From an uncultured Bacilli bacterium (lineage in GTDB: Bacteria; Bacillota_I; Bacilli_A; RF39; UBA660), in contig CAKOLB010000013.1 in assembly GCA_934096125.1 (NCBI GenBank), positions 1 to 22,364 on the forward strand: a stretch of 22,364 bases of DNA. Direction: 5' to 3'. Shown one piece after another: positions 22,267 through 22,364 of the stretch (its first letter is position 1; every line of letters begins with the position of its first letter). Under the pieces are notes generated by a model that ran no database searches, was not told where the DNA came from, and saw only the letters and a program-made list of their open reading frames with translations. A program made the translations under genes and the position numbers.

Positions 22267-22364
22267 ATGAACAATAATATAAAAAGAGCTCAAAATTATA
22301 TAGACTGTTATAACAAAAATAATCCGGCACCAATCTATAGTTGTTATGGACCAACAGGACCTAC
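22267..22364 (+). CDS. Start of a collagen-like Gly-Pro-Thr repeat protein (partial)
   Basis: The ATG at 22267 follows GAAAGGAG by 7 bases, and the frame is open to the window edge (32 residues). The sequence begins MNNNIKRAQNYIDCYNK and reaches SCYGPTGPT, the opening of a Gly-Pro-Thr collagen-like array of the kind found in surface or exosporium proteins. No signal peptide is visible. Only two triplets lie inside the window, so the repeat is inferred from its start. Confidence 0.7.
   Translation, partial: MNNNIKRAQNYIDCYNKNNPAPIYSCYGPTGP

Noticed and set aside
1..22364. UGA read as tryptophan, as in mycoplasmas
   Set aside because: Three genes end on TGA (1841, 2594, 5171) at natural family ends, and conserved Trp positions use TGG.
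1..22364. CRISPR array or insertion sequence
   Set aside because: No regularly spaced direct repeats, transposase frames or terminal inverted repeats were seen.

Overview
The window is AT-rich, densely packed DNA from a Gram-positive-type bacterium. It probably comes from a low-GC Bacilli or Mollicutes-like gut lineage (RF39 or Erysipelotrichales-like is a guess). This rests on strong Shine-Dalgarno sites (AGGAGG and GGTGAT types), a PrgI-type conjugation gene set, FemAB, LemA, MscS and DedA genes, and no lipoprotein or outer-membrane parts. TGA is used as a stop and Trp is read from TGG, so the standard bacterial code applies. Almost every gene lies on the minus strand, so operons read from right to left.

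Region by region. 1-370 holds the start of a gene leaving the window, a tRNA-Gly(TCC), and terminators and promoters. 371-1819 is a two-gene operon with a membrane-anchored DNA/RNA non-specific nuclease and a short-chain dehydrogenase. 1841-2601 is a divergent pair, a small unknown protein and an HTH regulator, around a shared inverted repeat. 2594-4209 carries a VanY-like D,D-carboxypeptidase and a zinc alcohol dehydrogenase. 4256-6054 carries an MscS channel, a DedA/VTT membrane protein and a small rhodanese. 6104-16973 is the centrepiece, an eight-gene operon encoding a type IV secretion-like machine: VirB2-like pilin, VirB6/TrbL-like channel protein, PrgI, a VirB4 ATPase split over two genes, an 880-residue multidomain wall-active protein, a membrane-anchored unknown protein, and a VirD4/TraG coupling ATPase. 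It has a strong promoter at 17013-17041 and a probable terminator at 6079-6105. 17084-18986 holds a large coiled-coil membrane protein and a DUF1292 protein. 19071-21558 holds two tandem FemAB-type aminoacyltransferases. 21663 to the end, on the plus strand, holds LemA and the start of a collagen-like Gly-Pro-Thr protein.

The most interesting element is the secretion-like operon. It has all three energising and coupling ATPase pieces and the inner-membrane channel, but no relaxase, integrase, transfer origin or plasmid replication gene is visible in the window. Its wall-opening subunit is a single anchored protein in which I read a degenerate SpoIID-like domain, an SGNH-hydrolase-like domain, a glucosaminidase-like domain and a C39-like cysteine peptidase domain. 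It is flanked by cell-wall genes (FemAB pair, VanY) and a surface nuclease. It may be a domesticated DNA or protein translocation system or part of an integrated element; the sequence alone does not decide this.
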